DNA from: Microcoleus vaginatus HSN003
GTDB taxonomy: Bacteria > Cyanobacteriota > Cyanobacteriia > Cyanobacteriales > Microcoleaceae
Assembly (NCBI RefSeq): GCF_022701255.1
Contig: NZ_CP031705.1
Location: 3,051,501 to 3,115,500, forward strand
Reading direction: 5' to 3'
Length of the DNA: 64,000 nucleotides
Numbering within the stretch: position 1 is the first letter of the stretch; each line of letters begins with the position of its first letter. The notes under the pieces are model-generated. The model was not told the origin of the DNA. It worked only from the letters and a program-made list of their open reading frames with translations, and did not search any database. Made by a program: the position numbers and the translations under genes. Of the stretch, positions 44,927 to 55,498 are shown one piece after another.

Positions 44927-47878
44927 GTGCAGCCAACAGACCCTAGCAAATTTACAGATCAAGCCTGGGAAGCCATTGTCAAATCCCAGGATGTCGCCCG
45001 CCGCTTTGCCAATCAGCAGCTAGAGGTTGAACATTTAGCCATCGCCCTTCTCGAACAGCAAGGTCAGGCCAACAGCATTTTCAGCAAAGCTGGAGTCGAT
45101 GCCGCCCGCTTGGCGCAGCAGTTAGATGCTTTTGCCAAACGACAGCCCAGAGTTGCCAACGCTGACCAACTATACCTCGGTCGCGGCTTAGAAGTGATGT
45201 TAGATGTTGCCGAGGCCACCAGGGCGACTTGGCAAGATAATTTTATCGCCGTTGAACATTTATTAATTGGCTTAGTAGAAGACGAACGAGTCGGTCGCAG
45301 GTTGCTGACAAAAGGCGACGGCCCGCCGGGCCGCCCCGGTTACGATCGCAAACCCCCAGCCGGTACGCTCGATCGACCAAAACTCGAAGAAGCAATCAAA
45401 TCAGTCCGCGCCACTGCTAAAACCCAAGAAAAAAATTCCGAAACGGGGAAAGCCAGCCGCAGCAGCGCTAAAGCCCAAGATCAAGATGGCGAAGCTAACT
45501 CCGACGCCCTCAGCAAGTACGGGCGCGATTTGACAGAAGCCGCCAAAGCCGGCAAACTCGACCCAGTAATCGGCCGCGACGAGGAAATCCGCCGCGTGGT
45601 GCAAGTTCTTTCCCGCCGCCAAAAAAACAATCCGGTGTTAATTGGCGATCCCGGAGTCGGAAAAACTGCGATCGCCGAAGGTTTAGCCCAACGAATTGTC
45701 AACGGCGACGTACCGGAATCTTTGAAAAATCGCCAGCTATTTAGCCTCGACATGGGCAGTTTAATTGCTGGGGCAAAATTCCGGGGCGAATTTGAAGAAC
45801 GATTGCGGTCTGTTCTGCGGGAAGTCATCGATTCCGACGGGCAAATTGTCCTATTTATTGACGAATTGCACACGGTTGTTGGCACCGGCGGCGGTGGCAG
45901 TTCCGGTTCGGGAATGGATGCGGGAAATTTGTTAAAACCAATGTTGGCCAGAGGCGAATTGCGCTGCATCGGCGCTACAACTCTCGACGAATTCCGCAAG
46001 CATATCGAAAAAGATCCTGCCTTGGAACGCCGGTTTCAACAAGTATTTGTCGGCGAACCCAGCGTTGAAGATACTGTTTCGATTTTGCGCGGATTGAAAG
46101 ACCGTTACGAACGCCACCACGGGGTAAAAATTACTGATTCGGCCCTGGTAGCTGCTGCAACTCTGTCTTTCCGCTATATTTCCGATCGCTTTTTGCCGGA
46201 CAAGGCGATCGACCTCGTAGATGAAGCGGCCGCCCACTTGAAAATGGAGATTACCTCTAAACCCGTGGAATTGGAAGGAATCGACCGTCGGGTGATGCAG
46301 TTGGAAATGGAAAAATTGTCGATCGAAGGTGAAGGAAAAAGCGCTCAAGCCCCTGGGCTCGGCTTCCGCGTCGAACGCATCACATCTGAGATTGACATTT
46401 TAAAAGCTAAGCAAGAAAAATTGTCCTCTCAGTGGTTGGGCGAAAAGCAGTTGTTGGATGCAATCAATAAATTGAAAGCAGAAGAAGACCAACTGCGAGT
46501 GCAAATCGAACAAGCAGAAAGGGCTTACGATTTGAATAAAGCCGCACAGTTAAAGTACGGCAAGTTGGAAACTGCGGTGCGCGATCGCGAAGCCAAAGAA
46601 GCGGAACTTTTGAAACAGCAAGCTCAAGGTTCTTCCCTGCTGCGCGAAAAAGTTACTGAGGGCGATATTGCGGAAATTGTCGCTAAATGGACGGGCATTC
46701 CGGTTAACCGGTTGTTAGAATCCGAACGCCAAAAATTGTTGCAATTGGAAAAACACTTGCACCAAAAAGTCATCGGTCAAGAGGAAGCTGTAACAGCCGT
46801 GGCGGCGGCAATTCGGCGCGCTAGGGCGGGCATGAAAGACCCCGGAAGGCCGATCGGCTCTTTCTTGTTTATGGGCCCCACAGGCGTCGGAAAAACTGAG
46901 TTAGCGCGGGCGTTGGCGGAGTTTTTGTTTGACAGCGATGATGCGATCATCCGCATCGATATGTCGGAATACATGGAGAAGCAAAACGTCTCCCGGTTAG
47001 TAGGAGCTCCCCCGGGATATGTCGGTTACGACGAAGGCGGACAACTTTCCGAAGCAGTGCGGAGACGCCCTTATTCGGTGGTGCTATTTGACGAAGTGGA
47101 AAAGGCACACCCGGATATATTTAACATTTTGTTGCAAGTGTTGGATGACGGCAGAATTACCGATTCTCAAGGTCGAGTGGTTGACTTTAAAAATACCGTA
47201 ATTGTGATGACCAGCAATATCGGCAGCGACCACATTTTAGACGTGTTTACTAAGAAGGAAAAAACCGCTAAAAAACCTGCTACTCGCAAGCAGGAAACGA
47301 AAGATTTGTCAAGCCCAAAAACAGATTATAAAGTGGCTGCCGACGGTACTGTTGAGGTGTCGGCCGAGCGAGTTGATGTTGATACTGTAACTAAGAGGGA
47401 AAACAAGAGTGAAAACAAGAGTGAAAATGAAAATTTATTGACTCAAGAACGGGAGACAGACCAAGAGTACGAACAGATGTTAAAACGGGTGATGACAGCG
47501 CTGCGATCGCACTTCCGGCCGGAATTTCTCAATCGGGTGGACGAGATAATTTTGTTCCACACTTTGAGCAAGATCGAATTGCGGCAAATAGTCAGCATTC
47601 AAGTGAAGCGGATCGAGCGTTTGTTGGCAGAGCAAAAAATTACTTTGGAACTGTCGGATGCGGCGAAAAACCATATCACAGATGTTGGTTACGACCCGGT
47701 TTACGGCGCTCGTCCCTTGAAACGCGCCATCCAGCGGGAGCTGGAAAACCCGCTGGCAAACAAGATTCTGGAAAATGCGTTTGTGGAGGGTGATACAATT
47801 GCGATCGACTGCGAAAATAACTCTTTGCAATTTCGCAAAAAAGATTCTCGCCCAGCGCTGACAGGTAACAGCTTATAG
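44927..47878 (+). CDS. clpB: ClpB disaggregase with extra insertions
   Basis: Hsp100 AAA+ chaperone, 983 aa from GTG 44927 ([16 protein letters not shown] follows), chosen for the GAGGA site 6 bp upstream. An N domain leads to NBD1 (Walker A GDPGVGKT, Walker B LFIDELH), a middle coiled-coil domain (about 405-540) and NBD2 ([30 protein letters not shown]). Ordinary ClpB has about 870 residues. The excess comes from a linker before NBD1 (about 130-185) and a charged segment of about 75 aa inside NBD2 (about residues 768-845), between [13 protein letters not shown] and the segment [13 protein letters not shown]. That insertion is rich in K, E, T, N and S. Cyanobacteria often have two ClpB proteins; this may be the non-canonical one. 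Confidence 0.93.
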   Translation: MQPTDPSKFTDQAWEAIVKSQDVARRFANQQLEVEHLAIALLEQQGQANSIFSKAGVDAARLAQQLDAFAKRQPRVANADQLYLGRGLEVMLDVAEATRATWQDNFIAVEHLLIGLVEDERVGRRLLTKGDGPPGRPGYDRKPPAGTLDRPKLEEAIKSVRATAKTQEKNSETGKASRSSAKAQDQDGEANSDALSKYGRDLTEAAKAGKLDPVIGRDEEIRRVVQVLSRRQKNNPVLIGDPGVGKTAIAEGLAQRIVNGDVPESLKNRQLFSLDMGSLIAGAKFRGEFEERLRSVLREVIDSDGQIVLFIDELHTVVGTGGGGSSGSGMDAGNLLKPMLARGELRCIGATTLDEFRKHIEKDPALERRFQQVFVGEPSVEDTVSILRGLKDRYERHHGVKITDSALVAAATLSFRYISDRFLPDKAIDLVDEAAAHLKMEITSKPVELEGIDRRVMQLEMEKLSIEGEGKSAQAPGLGFRVERITSEIDILKAKQEKLSSQWLGEKQLLDAINKLKAEEDQLRVQIEQAERAYDLNKAAQLKYGKLETAVRDREAKEAELLKQQAQGSSLLREKVTEGDIAEIVAKWTGIPVNRLLESERQKLLQLEKHLHQKVIGQEEAVTAVAAAIRRARAGMKDPGRPIGSFLFMGPTGVGKTELARALAEFLFDSDDAIIRIDMSEYMEKQNVSRLVGAPPGYVGYDEGGQLSEAVRRRPYSVVLFDEVEKAHPDIFNILLQVLDDGRITDSQGRVVDFKNTVIVMTSNIGSDHILDVFTKKEKTAKKPATRKQETKDLSSPKTDYKVAADGTVEVSAERVDVDTVTKRENKSENKSENENLLTQERETDQEYEQMLKRVMTALRSHFRPEFLNRVDEIILFHTLSKIELRQIVSIQVKRIERLLAEQKITLELSDAAKNHITDVGYDPVYGARPLKRAIQRELENPLANKILENAFVEGDTIAIDCENNSLQFRKKDSRPALTGNSL

Positions 47879-47898
47879 TTGCCGAATAGTATAGTTAG

Positions 47899-47962
47899 GA
47901 ACAGGCAAGATGCCTGTTCCACAAATACTCAATTTTTTTGTGGAGCAGGCATCCTGCCTGTT
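47899..47962. repeat. aacaggcaagatgcctgttcc inverted repeat
   Basis: Arms at about 47900-47925 and 47937-47962 pair with few mismatches, placed just after clpB, where the hairpin could also serve as a terminator. The core (acaggcaagatgcctgt) is the same as that inserted three times in the 5-oxoprolinase gene at 60.6-60.8 kb, so one repeat family occurs in both spacer and coding DNA. Confidence 0.75.
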
Positions 47963-47982
47963 ATTAAAAATGGTGAAATATA

Positions 47983-48213
47983 TCAAGAATTAGACATGGT
48001 GCGGCTACCATAGGCATCCATGCTGTAGGCAGGAACGCGAACCCGGTAATCAATTTCTGTTCCCGTCACTGATTTTGCTAGTTGTTCAAAAGATTCATCG
48101 TTCCAATTCCGCTCGTGGATGGGCTTTGACTGTTCCCCGAGGAAATATGCTTGAGTGCCAATTACTGAGGCCGCGACCCAACCGACGATTAAAAGAGCGA
48201 TTACAATAGCCAT
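47983..48213 (-). CDS. ssl1498-family small membrane protein
   Basis: A 76-aa protein from MAIVIALLIVGWVAASVIGT at 48213, with an AAGGA ribosome site; the open frame to 48303 is an artefact of no upstream stop. One N-terminal transmembrane helix (about 2-24) is followed by a soluble part with QSKPIHERNWNDESFEQLAK and VPAYSMDAYGSR. This matches the cyanobacterial family known as ssl1498 light-harvesting-like proteins, associated with photosynthetic membranes; the detailed role is unsettled. Recognition is from memory. Confidence 0.7.
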   Translation of the reverse strand: MAIVIALLIVGWVAASVIGTQAYFLGEQSKPIHERNWNDESFEQLAKSVTGTEIDYRVRVPAYSMDAYGSRTMSNS

Positions 48214-48402
48214 ATCTGCTTTTTCCTTAACTTTTGTTGCTTTATGTAAACTAATGTAACGAAAGTTTGCAATCAACGTCAAGGTACTGTAATGTCGTGC
48301 CAACCGTCCGGCAGGTAGTAAATACCGTACCTAATCCTGAGTCTGTAAGGTGTGCAGGGTGTGCTTAGTCTCAACAAGGGCTCGATCTCCCTGGCACCCC
48401 CC

Positions 48403-49799
48403 TTAACCCTCTTTTGTCACTCTCGTGGTAGTATAAGCAGTAACACACCCCAAAAGCATTGCCAATCCTATGGTAGAGCCTCGTCAACCAGTACCCACAG
48501 TCAAATTTATAGATGAATACTGTCAAATTTACCAAAACATATTTCCAGAAGTTAGGAGCTTTGAAGCTTTTAAGTACTTACATGTCGGTATGATATCGGA
48601 CATAAAACGCAAAACCCTACCATCAATAGCGAAAGTTATAGGGCTAGATAATCATCAAGCATTACACCATTTTTTAACACAATCACCTTGGGATGTAAAA
48701 GAATTAAGTCAGCAACGATTAGAATTAATATTATATGTACTTCAAGGGCGTCCAATAGTACTAATAATTGATGAGACAGGAGATAAAAAAAAGGGGAATG
48801 CGACTGATTATGTAAAACGGCAGTACATTGGAAATTTAGGTAAAACAGATAATGGTATCGTTGCAGTTACAGCGTATGGTGTTTTATCTGGTCTGACTTT
48901 TCCTCTATTATTTGAAGTTTATAAACCGAGAGAAAGACTGCAACCAGGAGATGAATATCTAACTAAACCTGAAATTGCCGCGAAAATGCTCAAACAATTG
49001 CGTGCGATGGGATTTAAATTTAATCTTGTCCTAGCAGATAGTTTATACGGAGAGAGTAGTAAAAATTTTATTCAAATACTAGAGGGATTGAATCTAAATT
49101 TTATTGTGGCAATTCGCTCTAACCACAAAGCCTGGGGAGTTACAGACGCGAAAGTCAAATATTCAAAGTGGCAAAGATTCAAACGTGTCTTCTCAGATTT
49201 AAGCTCGGAATACAGATATATAAGAGAGATTTTTTGTGGTGATAATCCGGAAATTAAATATTGGCAAATCACAACTGATAAAGAGGAGCTGCCCAAAAAC
49301 ACTACTTGGTATGTAATGAGTAAATTTCCCAACATTACACCCCGAGAAGTAGGTAATTTTTATGGTTTAAGAACTTGGGTAGAATATGGTTTGAAGCAAA
49401 GTAAAAACGAATTAGGATGGGCAGATTTTCGCCTAACTAATTACCCACAAATAGAAAAATGGTGGGAAATTATTTTTAGCGCTTATTTGATGGTTAGTCT
49501 CCACTCTGAACAACTGCTAAAATTACCACCACAATCTGAATCTAATTTTTCATCACATCCTTGGTGGGATCAAGGAAATGGGTGGAAGAATATTCTTAAC
49601 AACCTCCGTTTAATACTTCAACCATTTGTACTATTTAACTTTATTAAACCTTGGCTACGAGTTTTTACTATTCCTAAGTTATCCGAGGGCTTTTTTCAAC
49701 TTCAAATGCTTGTCAATAATTTAACTCGTTCAATTTTTCAAAACCTCAATATCCCTTATTTCCAGTTTTCCTCTGCGTAGAGTGACCAAAGAGGGTTAA
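48403..49799 (+). mobile_element. IS701-family insertion sequence, intact
   Basis: About 1.4 kb with terminal inverted repeats of 21 bp matching at 20 positions (48403-48423 and 49779-49799: ttaaccctctttkgtcactct). The outermost TTAA fits the four-base YTAR target duplication of this family. One complete transposase gene lies inside. It was inserted in the middle of a C-run/G-run dispersed repeat. Confidence 0.88.
48470..49780 (+). CDS. IS701-type transposase
   Basis: DDE transposase of 436 aa, full length with no frameshift. The first catalytic Asp is in VLIIDETGDKKKG, the second in NLVLADSLYGESS, and the Glu in YGLRTWVEYGLKQSKNELG. It begins MVEPRQPVPTVKF and ends just inside the right terminal repeat. 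The intact frame and near-perfect ends suggest recent activity. Codon use is more AT-rich than the neighbouring chromosomal genes, as for an acquired element. Confidence 0.93.
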   Translation: MVEPRQPVPTVKFIDEYCQIYQNIFPEVRSFEAFKYLHVGMISDIKRKTLPSIAKVIGLDNHQALHHFLTQSPWDVKELSQQRLELILYVLQGRPIVLIIDETGDKKKGNATDYVKRQYIGNLGKTDNGIVAVTAYGVLSGLTFPLLFEVYKPRERLQPGDEYLTKPEIAAKMLKQLRAMGFKFNLVLADSLYGESSKNFIQILEGLNLNFIVAIRSNHKAWGVTDAKVKYSKWQRFKRVFSDLSSEYRYIREIFCGDNPEIKYWQITTDKEELPKNTTWYVMSKFPNITPREVGNFYGLRTWVEYGLKQSKNELGWADFRLTNYPQIEKWWEIIFSAYLMVSLHSEQLLKLPPQSESNFSSHPWWDQGNGWKNILNNLRLILQPFVLFNFIKPWLRVFTIPKLSEGFFQLQMLVNNLTRSIFQNLNIPYFQFSSA

Positions 49800-49841
49800 T
49801 AAGGGGGGGACAAGAGTGTTCTCAAAGTCCCCCTTATCAAG

Positions 49842-51269
49842 CTATGCCTTACTCACATCTTTCTTAACAAAATCAGGCTTGACATCCGGGGGGGAATGGG
49901 TGGAAACTAATTTCCATGTACCAGCAATGTCATGCAAACGTTGCCAGCCTCGCCACAGGGTCTTGACACCCGGTTCACCATCACATGAACGTCCTAAAAA
50001 TCCACCTAATTTTGCAATCCAACGAATGCAATTACTTAAAGTTGGGGGTGATTCACTAGGGATAGGAGTCCCATGAATTGTGCAGTAAAGTGCTTGCCAT
50101 TCATGGGTTTCGAGAATGGTGTCCCCTCCCAGCTCAGGATGATGACGAGATTCGTAAATCATCCACAATAACCGCCATGCCACAATTGTGTAGGTTGAGA
50201 TTGCCCGTTCGATGCGCTCGGCAGTTTCTAATTGTAGCTGTTCTAAACCGCATCCACTTTTAAGAACGTAATGATAGCGTTCGATTAACCAACGGTAACT
50301 GTACCAGCGTAAGCACTGGACAAGATCAGAGAAACCATTAATGGGCAAGGTGGTCAATAACAACCAGCTTACAGGCTTCTCTGTGGTCGGTGGGTTGTTT
50401 TCACTAGCCAGAATCACTTGCACTGTCAGCGGCTGTAAATTTTGGTGGTGAGGGTGGCTTTGAGGAGGTAGAATTTCGACTGTTGTAGCCTGCAGGTTCA
50501 GAGTCGCTTTACGAGCTTCTCGCTGCGGATTAGCTCGCAATTCCAAGTCCAGTTGTCCGGCGATCGGTACTTTGGCGATCGCACCTTGTAGTCGCTCTAC
50601 TTCTTTTGTACCATCAGAGTTCTTGACTTGACGGTTGTGATAGGCGCGAATTAACAACTGAGAATTCTCAGGTCTTTCAGTCGCTAAAAAGTCATAGATG
50701 TCGGCTTCGCGATCGGCTACCGTTAGTACAGTAATTGATTCTGGCATCACCTTCTGGGTCGCATCAAGAGCTGTTAACCAACGTTGGCTTTCTTTGTCTT
50801 TGGTTTCGGTTTGATTTCTGGAATGCTTCTTACCAATAGTCGCAGGATCTCGCGCCCATACTTGTTGGTGCAACACTCCTAATGGTACTCCATTGGCAGA
50901 GCTACAAAATACTGAGTGAACTTTCAGACCCCGACTGGTGGCACTATCCAAGTGTCCCATTCCTTTCTTGCTGGGATGGTGGGTGAAATTCAGTTCTGTG
51001 GTGTCCTGAATCGCCAGAACCATTGGGTGTACTTTGATTCGTTCGATGGTACTTCTTTGGTGGGCTTGGCGAATCGCATCTGACGAGACTCGTGGAGATG
51101 ACCAAAAGTCATAAGCCCCTTGGGTGGCTGCCCAATCCCCTGATGCTTGTGGCACAGTGGCATGGGGCTGTGAGGCTAAGTCTGAGACAATTCGCACCAG
51201 TCTTTTCTGGCGACGCCGATCGCCTAAACAAGCAAATTGTAGTTCTGCTACTGCCCATTCTGCCGTCAT
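49842..51269 (-). CDS. IS4-family (Tn5-like) transposase
   Basis: DDE transposase of 475 aa. The N-terminal DNA-binding part (AEWAVAELQFACLGDRRRQK) is Tn5-like. The catalytic core shows AIQDTTELNFTHH (first Asp), VADREADIYDF (second Asp) and the YREK-like YSYRWLIERYHYVLKSGCG segment with its Glu. The last eight codons and the stop (TAG, read from 49842) are part of the terminal inverted repeat itself. The frame is intact, so the element is probably functional. Confidence 0.94.
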   Translation of the reverse strand: MTAEWAVAELQFACLGDRRRQKRLVRIVSDLASQPHATVPQASGDWAATQGAYDFWSSPRVSSDAIRQAHQRSTIERIKVHPMVLAIQDTTELNFTHHPSKKGMGHLDSATSRGLKVHSVFCSSANGVPLGVLHQQVWARDPATIGKKHSRNQTETKDKESQRWLTALDATQKVMPESITVLTVADREADIYDFLATERPENSQLLIRAYHNRQVKNSDGTKEVERLQGAIAKVPIAGQLDLELRANPQREARKATLNLQATTVEILPPQSHPHHQNLQPLTVQVILASENNPPTTEKPVSWLLLTTLPINGFSDLVQCLRWYSYRWLIERYHYVLKSGCGLEQLQLETAERIERAISTYTIVAWRLLWMIYESRHHPELGGDTILETHEWQALYCTIHGTPIPSESPPTLSNCIRWIAKLGGFLGRSCDGEPGVKTLWRGWQRLHDIAGTWKLVSTHSPPDVKPDFVKKDVSKA

Positions 51270-51417
51270 AGTTCCTCACTCGCCTCTGATACCGTAATTT
51301 CAGGCTTACTTGATTCGGTTCCTGGTTGTCAATCCTACTCCAAGGGAGCGAGCGCCCGGAGGTCGCTCCGGCTTGAGCCGGAGCGCCTTTGTTAAGAAAG
51401 ATGTGAGTAAGGCATAG
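49842..51417 (-). mobile_element. IS4-family insertion sequence with 9-bp target duplication
   Basis: 1576 bp bounded by 30-bp perfect inverted repeats (49842-49871 and 51388-51417, starting ctatgccttactcacatctt) and flanked by the exact 9-bp duplication CTTATCAAG at 49833-49841 and 51418-51426. A 9-bp duplication is typical of IS4/Tn5-like elements. A strong hairpin cgctccggcttgagccggagcg lies at about 51365-51387, between the right end and the transposase gene; such hairpins can stop read-in transcription. Confidence 0.95.
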
Positions 51418-51426
51418 CTTATCAAG

Positions 51427-51913
51427 GGGGATTTAGGGGGATCTAGACCAATACGGTTCAGTTAAGCTCGATCTCCCTGGCACCCCCCTCCCGGGGGGGA
51501 CAAGAACTTACTCAAAGTCCCCATTCTTAAGGGAGATGCGAGGGGGATCTCCGAGGAATAAATAGTTTTAACCCAAGCGTATTGGGATCTAGACTGGGCT
51601 ACCAGCGAGAGATACAGAGGGGTTTCAGGCTTAAGTTGACACGCCTTGGTAGGGTGGGCGCTACCGCCCATCGGTAGCTAGCACAGTACCCGGATTATGA
51701 ACTGTATCCGAAATAGCAAAACAGATTGTGGAGATTTTAGAGTTAAGAAATTATAAGTTTTGCGTTAATAAATTACGATTAAAACTCTGCCGCTCGCATG
51801 AGGAAGAGCGGCCAAATTATAAGTTATGATTTATCAGTTTGGGTTTGAACTAACAAATCCGAATCACCAAATTTTAAGTACAAATTACCAATTACCAATC
51901 AGCGCTACAAATC
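51427..51913. other. Repeat-rich spacer before treS
   Basis: No supported gene. It holds a second copy of the C-run/G-run repeat (about 51466-51530, gctcgatctccctggcaccc and onward) and a palindrome gggtgggcgctaccgccca near 51652-51670, another common dispersed unit. AT-rich sequence follows, in which the promoter of the trehalose synthase gene must lie; no clear -35/-10 pair was seen. Confidence 0.55.
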
Positions 51914-54900
51914 ATGCCAAGCTCAATGTTAAATAACGACCCGTTGTGGTTCAAAGACGCGATTATTTACGAAGTACCTGTTCGGGCTTTTGCCGACAGC
52001 AATGCAGACGGCATCGGCGACTTTAGAGGACTGACTGAAAAACTGGATTACCTGCAAAACTTGGGAGTAACAGCAATTTGGGTACTGCCATTTTTTCCCT
52101 CGCCACTGCGAGACGACGGCTACGATACATCTCACTATACTACCGTCAACCCGATTTACGGCACATTAGAGGATTTTAAAGACCTTTTAGAAGCAGCGCA
52201 CCAGCGGGGAATTCGAGTCATTATTGAGTTGATTGTCAACCACACTTCCGATCAGCACGCTTGGTTTCAGCGAGCGCGCCGCGCCCCGAAAGGCAGTAAC
52301 GAACGAGATTTTTATGTGTGGAACGACACCCCGGAAAAATATCAAGATGCTCGGATTATTTTCAAAGATTTTGAAACCTCTAATTGGGCTTGGGATGCGG
52401 TAGCAAAAGCTTATTACTGGCACCGTTTTTATTCCCACCAACCCGATTTGAATTACGACAATCCCGCCGTCCGCCAAGCTATCTTAGATGTGGTAGATTT
52501 CTGGTTGGCGCTGGGAGTAGACGGACTGCGAATGGATGCGGTGCCTTACCTGTACGAGCGCGAAGGTACTAACTGCGAAAACCTGCCCGAAACTCACCTA
52601 TTCCTGAAGCAATTGCGGCAGCACGTAGATGAGAAATTCCCGAACCGGATGCTGCTGGCTGAGGCGAATCAGTGGCCCGAGGATGCGGTTGAATATTACG
52701 CTGCTGGCGATGAATGTCACATGAACTTTCATTTTCCGCTGATGCCGCGTTTATTTATGGCTTTGCATATGGAAGATAGCTTCCCAATTAGCGACATTCT
52801 CCAGCAAACTCCACATATTCCCAATAATTGTCAGTGGGCATTATTTTTGCGGAATCACGATGAATTGACGCTGGAAATGGTGAGTGATGAAGACCGAGAT
52901 TATATGTATCGGGTTTACGCTCAAGACACTCAGGCGAGAATTAATTTGGGCATCCGCCGCCGCTTGGCTCCTTTGATGGGAAATAACCGCCGCCGGATCG
53001 AGTTGATGAATGCTTTGCTGCTGTCTCTTCCGGGTACGCCGGTGCTTTACTACGGCGATGAAATTGGCATGGGAGACAATATCTATTTGGGCGATCGCAA
53101 CGGGGTGAGAACTCCGATGCAGTGGAGTGGCGATCGCAATGCCGGTTTTAGCCGTGCTAACCCGCAGCGACTGTATGCACCGCCAATTGTTGACCCTGAA
53201 TATCACTACGAATCTATTAACGTGGAAGCGCTGCGGGCGAATCCGAGTTCTCTTTGGTGGTGGATGAAACGCCTAATTGCAATTAGGCAGCGCTTCCAAG
53301 CATTCGGTCGCGGAACTTGCGAGTTTCTGTACCCGGAAAACCGCAAAGTTTTAGCTTTTGTACGCACTTATCAAGACGAACACATCCTCGTAGTGGCTAA
53401 TTTGTCACGCTTCGTCCAGACGGCAGAATTAGACCTTGCGCCCTTTAAAGGTGCTGTTCCGGTGGAGATTTTCGGCCGCACTGAGTTTCCGGCCGTTGGG
53501 GAGTCGCCTTACTTTTTGTGCTTGAGTCCTCACACGTTTTACTGGTTTACTCTTACTGTTAAACACGAAGATTTTGCGCTGCACGGTGTTCCCACAGACT
53601 TGCCTACTTTGGCGGTGATAGGCAATTGGAAAACTGCTTTTGCTACAAGTCAGTTAAGCGATATGCTGGTTAATCTTTTGCCGGTATACCTGCGGCGCAA
53701 TCGCTGGTTTGGTGGTACAGATCGGACAATTCAATCATTAGAAATAAGTGAGGTTGTACCGATTGAATGTAAAGATAGTGCGGGGGAGCAATCTCAAGTT
53801 TATATTCTGTTTTTGCTGTTGAATTATACTGAAGGTATGCCGGAAACTTACGTTTTGCCTTTAGGTTGGGAAGAGATGAAAGGCGATGTGGACGATCGGG
53901 CGATCGCGCGCCTGCACTTCCCAGAAACCAACAAGGAAGTCGGGGTACTATTTGATGCTGCTGGTGACAAAGGTTTTCTGAGCGCGCTGCTGGAGGCGAT
54001 CGGCAATTCTCGCAGTTACAGAGGTGTTGCAGGTCAACTGGTAGGAATTGCCGACCGTGCATTCAGCTCCGAAGAAGATTTATCCCACCTCGACCCCCAC
54101 GTGTTCAAAAAAGAACAAAGCAATACATCCGCAGGTTACGGCGACCGCTTCGTCCTGAAAATATTGCGAAAAATCGAGGAAGGTATCAACCCCGAATTAG
54201 AAATCGGACGCTTTTTAACAGATCGCAACTCGATCCAACACTATGCTCCAATTGCCGGAGCATTGGAATATCACACACCAGCAAAACAAGTCCTTACAGT
54301 CGGAATCCTACAAAAATTAATCCCCGACAGCGTAGATGCTTGGTCTTATACATTAGACACACTGCGCGACTATTTCGAGCAAGTAATGACAGTAGAAGCA
54401 AAGCATTCCAGCGAGAATTTATCTACTGCCCCCGAAAATTATTTGCCGAGCGCTTTGACCGGACAAACCCAGCGGCAGCCAAACTCGCTAGTAGCGGATT
54501 TATCCCTAGAAATTCCCGCCTTAGCTCGCGAACTCATCGGCTCTTACTTGGCATCAGCCGAACTTTTAGGTCAACGGACAGCCGAACTTCACCTCGCTTT
54601 AGCTGCTGACACAGAAAATCCCGCTTTTGCCCCAGAAAGCTTCACCTCCTTTTACCAGCGTTCCATCTATCAACACATGAGAAATCTGGCAGGAAGAACT
54701 TTGCTGGATCTGAAAAAACGGCTGTCTAAACTGCCGCCAGACATACAAAAATCGGCGCAAAAGCTCCTCAACCGCGAAGAGTTGATCATGGAACGTTTCA
54801 AGTCTATTTTGAACTTGAGAATCACCGCCGATAGAATTCGCTGTCACGGGGACTTCCATTTCGGGCAAGTTCTTTATACAGGCAAAGACTTCGTAATTAT

Positions 54901-55294
54901 TGATTTCGGAGGAGAACGCGATCGACCCTTAAGCGAGCGGCGGATGAAGAGGTCGCCCCTGCGAGATGTTGCGGGAATGCTGCAATCTATAAGTTACGCT
55001 GTTACTTTGGCACTCCGCAATGAAGTAGAAAGTGGCATGATTCGCCCTGAAAATCTCCCGGAGATGGAGCAGTGGGCGAACGTTTGGCACCGCTGGGTCA
55101 GCCTAACTTTTGTCAAGAGTTATTTGGCGACAGCAGCCGATGCAAATTTCTTGCCAAAATCTATCCCGGAACTACAAGTTTTGCTGGATGCTTACATTTT
55201 GGAAAAAGCGGTTGGCGAACTAGCATACGAACTCAATTACCGCTTGGATTGGGCCGAAATTCCGCTGAAGCGGATTCTACAATTGCTCAATTAA
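51914..55294 (+). CDS. treS: Trehalose synthase-maltokinase fusion (TreS-Mak)
   Basis: Bifunctional enzyme of 1126 aa. Residues 1-560 form a GH13 trehalose synthase that interconverts maltose and trehalose: nucleophile D208 (LRMDAV), acid/base E250 (LLAEANQ) and D316 (LRNHDE). Residues about 590-1126 form a maltokinase domain: the Brenner-type motif CHGDFHFGQ with D980 and the metal site DFGGE with D997. Together they make maltose-1-phosphate from trehalose, the GlgE-pathway donor for glucan synthesis; glgE itself is not in the window. The fused form is common in bacteria. An inverted repeat around gggtgcgtgact follows the gene. Confidence 0.93.
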   Translation: MPSSMLNNDPLWFKDAIIYEVPVRAFADSNADGIGDFRGLTEKLDYLQNLGVTAIWVLPFFPSPLRDDGYDTSHYTTVNPIYGTLEDFKDLLEAAHQRGIRVIIELIVNHTSDQHAWFQRARRAPKGSNERDFYVWNDTPEKYQDARIIFKDFETSNWAWDAVAKAYYWHRFYSHQPDLNYDNPAVRQAILDVVDFWLALGVDGLRMDAVPYLYEREGTNCENLPETHLFLKQLRQHVDEKFPNRMLLAEANQWPEDAVEYYAAGDECHMNFHFPLMPRLFMALHMEDSFPISDILQQTPHIPNNCQWALFLRNHDELTLEMVSDEDRDYMYRVYAQDTQARINLGIRRRLAPLMGNNRRRIELMNALLLSLPGTPVLYYGDEIGMGDNIYLGDRNGVRTPMQWSGDRNAGFSRANPQRLYAPPIVDPEYHYESINVEALRANPSSLWWWMKRLIAIRQRFQAFGRGTCEFLYPENRKVLAFVRTYQDEHILVVANLSRFVQTAELDLAPFKGAVPVEIFGRTEFPAVGESPYFLCLSPHTFYWFTLTVKHEDFALHGVPTDLPTLAVIGNWKTAFATSQLSDMLVNLLPVYLRRNRWFGGTDRTIQSLEISEVVPIECKDSAGEQSQVYILFLLLNYTEGMPETYVLPLGWEEMKGDVDDRAIARLHFPETNKEVGVLFDAAGDKGFLSALLEAIGNSRSYRGVAGQLVGIADRAFSSEEDLSHLDPHVFKKEQSNTSAGYGDRFVLKILRKIEEGINPELEIGRFLTDRNSIQHYAPIAGALEYHTPAKQVLTVGILQKLIPDSVDAWSYTLDTLRDYFEQVMTVEAKHSSENLSTAPENYLPSALTGQTQRQPNSLVADLSLEIPALARELIGSYLASAELLGQRTAELHLALAADTENPAFAPESFTSFYQRSIYQHMRNLAGRTLLDLKKRLSKLPPDIQKSAQKLLNREELIMERFKSILNLRITADRIRCHGDFHFGQVLYTGKDFVIIDFGGERDRPLSERRMKRSPLRDVAGMLQSISYAVTLALRNEVESGMIRPENLPEMEQWANVWHRWVSLTFVKSYLATAADANFLPKSIPELQVLLDAYILEKAVGELAYELNYRLDWAEIPLKRILQLLN

Positions 55295-55317
55295 TAAGGG
55301 CGGGTTTATCTATACTC

Positions 55318-55382
55318 GTTAGGGTGCGTGACTTTCTAGCAACTCAAGTGGCAGCGAGATGCTGGAGAGTCACGCACCTTAC
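55318..55382. repeat. gggtgcgtgact inverted repeat after treS
   Basis: ttagggtgcgtgact (about 55319-55333) pairs with agtcacgcacctta (about 55368-55381) around a loop with its own pairing (tagcaactcaagtgg...). It is a dispersed cyanobacterial palindrome placed where a terminator would be. Confidence 0.6.
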
Positions 55383-55498
55383 ATGACACGAAATCTGCTT
55401 TACTAACGATTAAATCAAGGAATAGAATTCGCTCCTCTACAAACAAAGTTCGCGCCAAGCGAGACTAGACGAAAAGATGGTAAAAAAGTGATTTCTTA

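Noticed and set aside
51462..51671. 69-codon open frame on the minus strand
   Set aside because: Lies wholly in dispersed repeat sequence.
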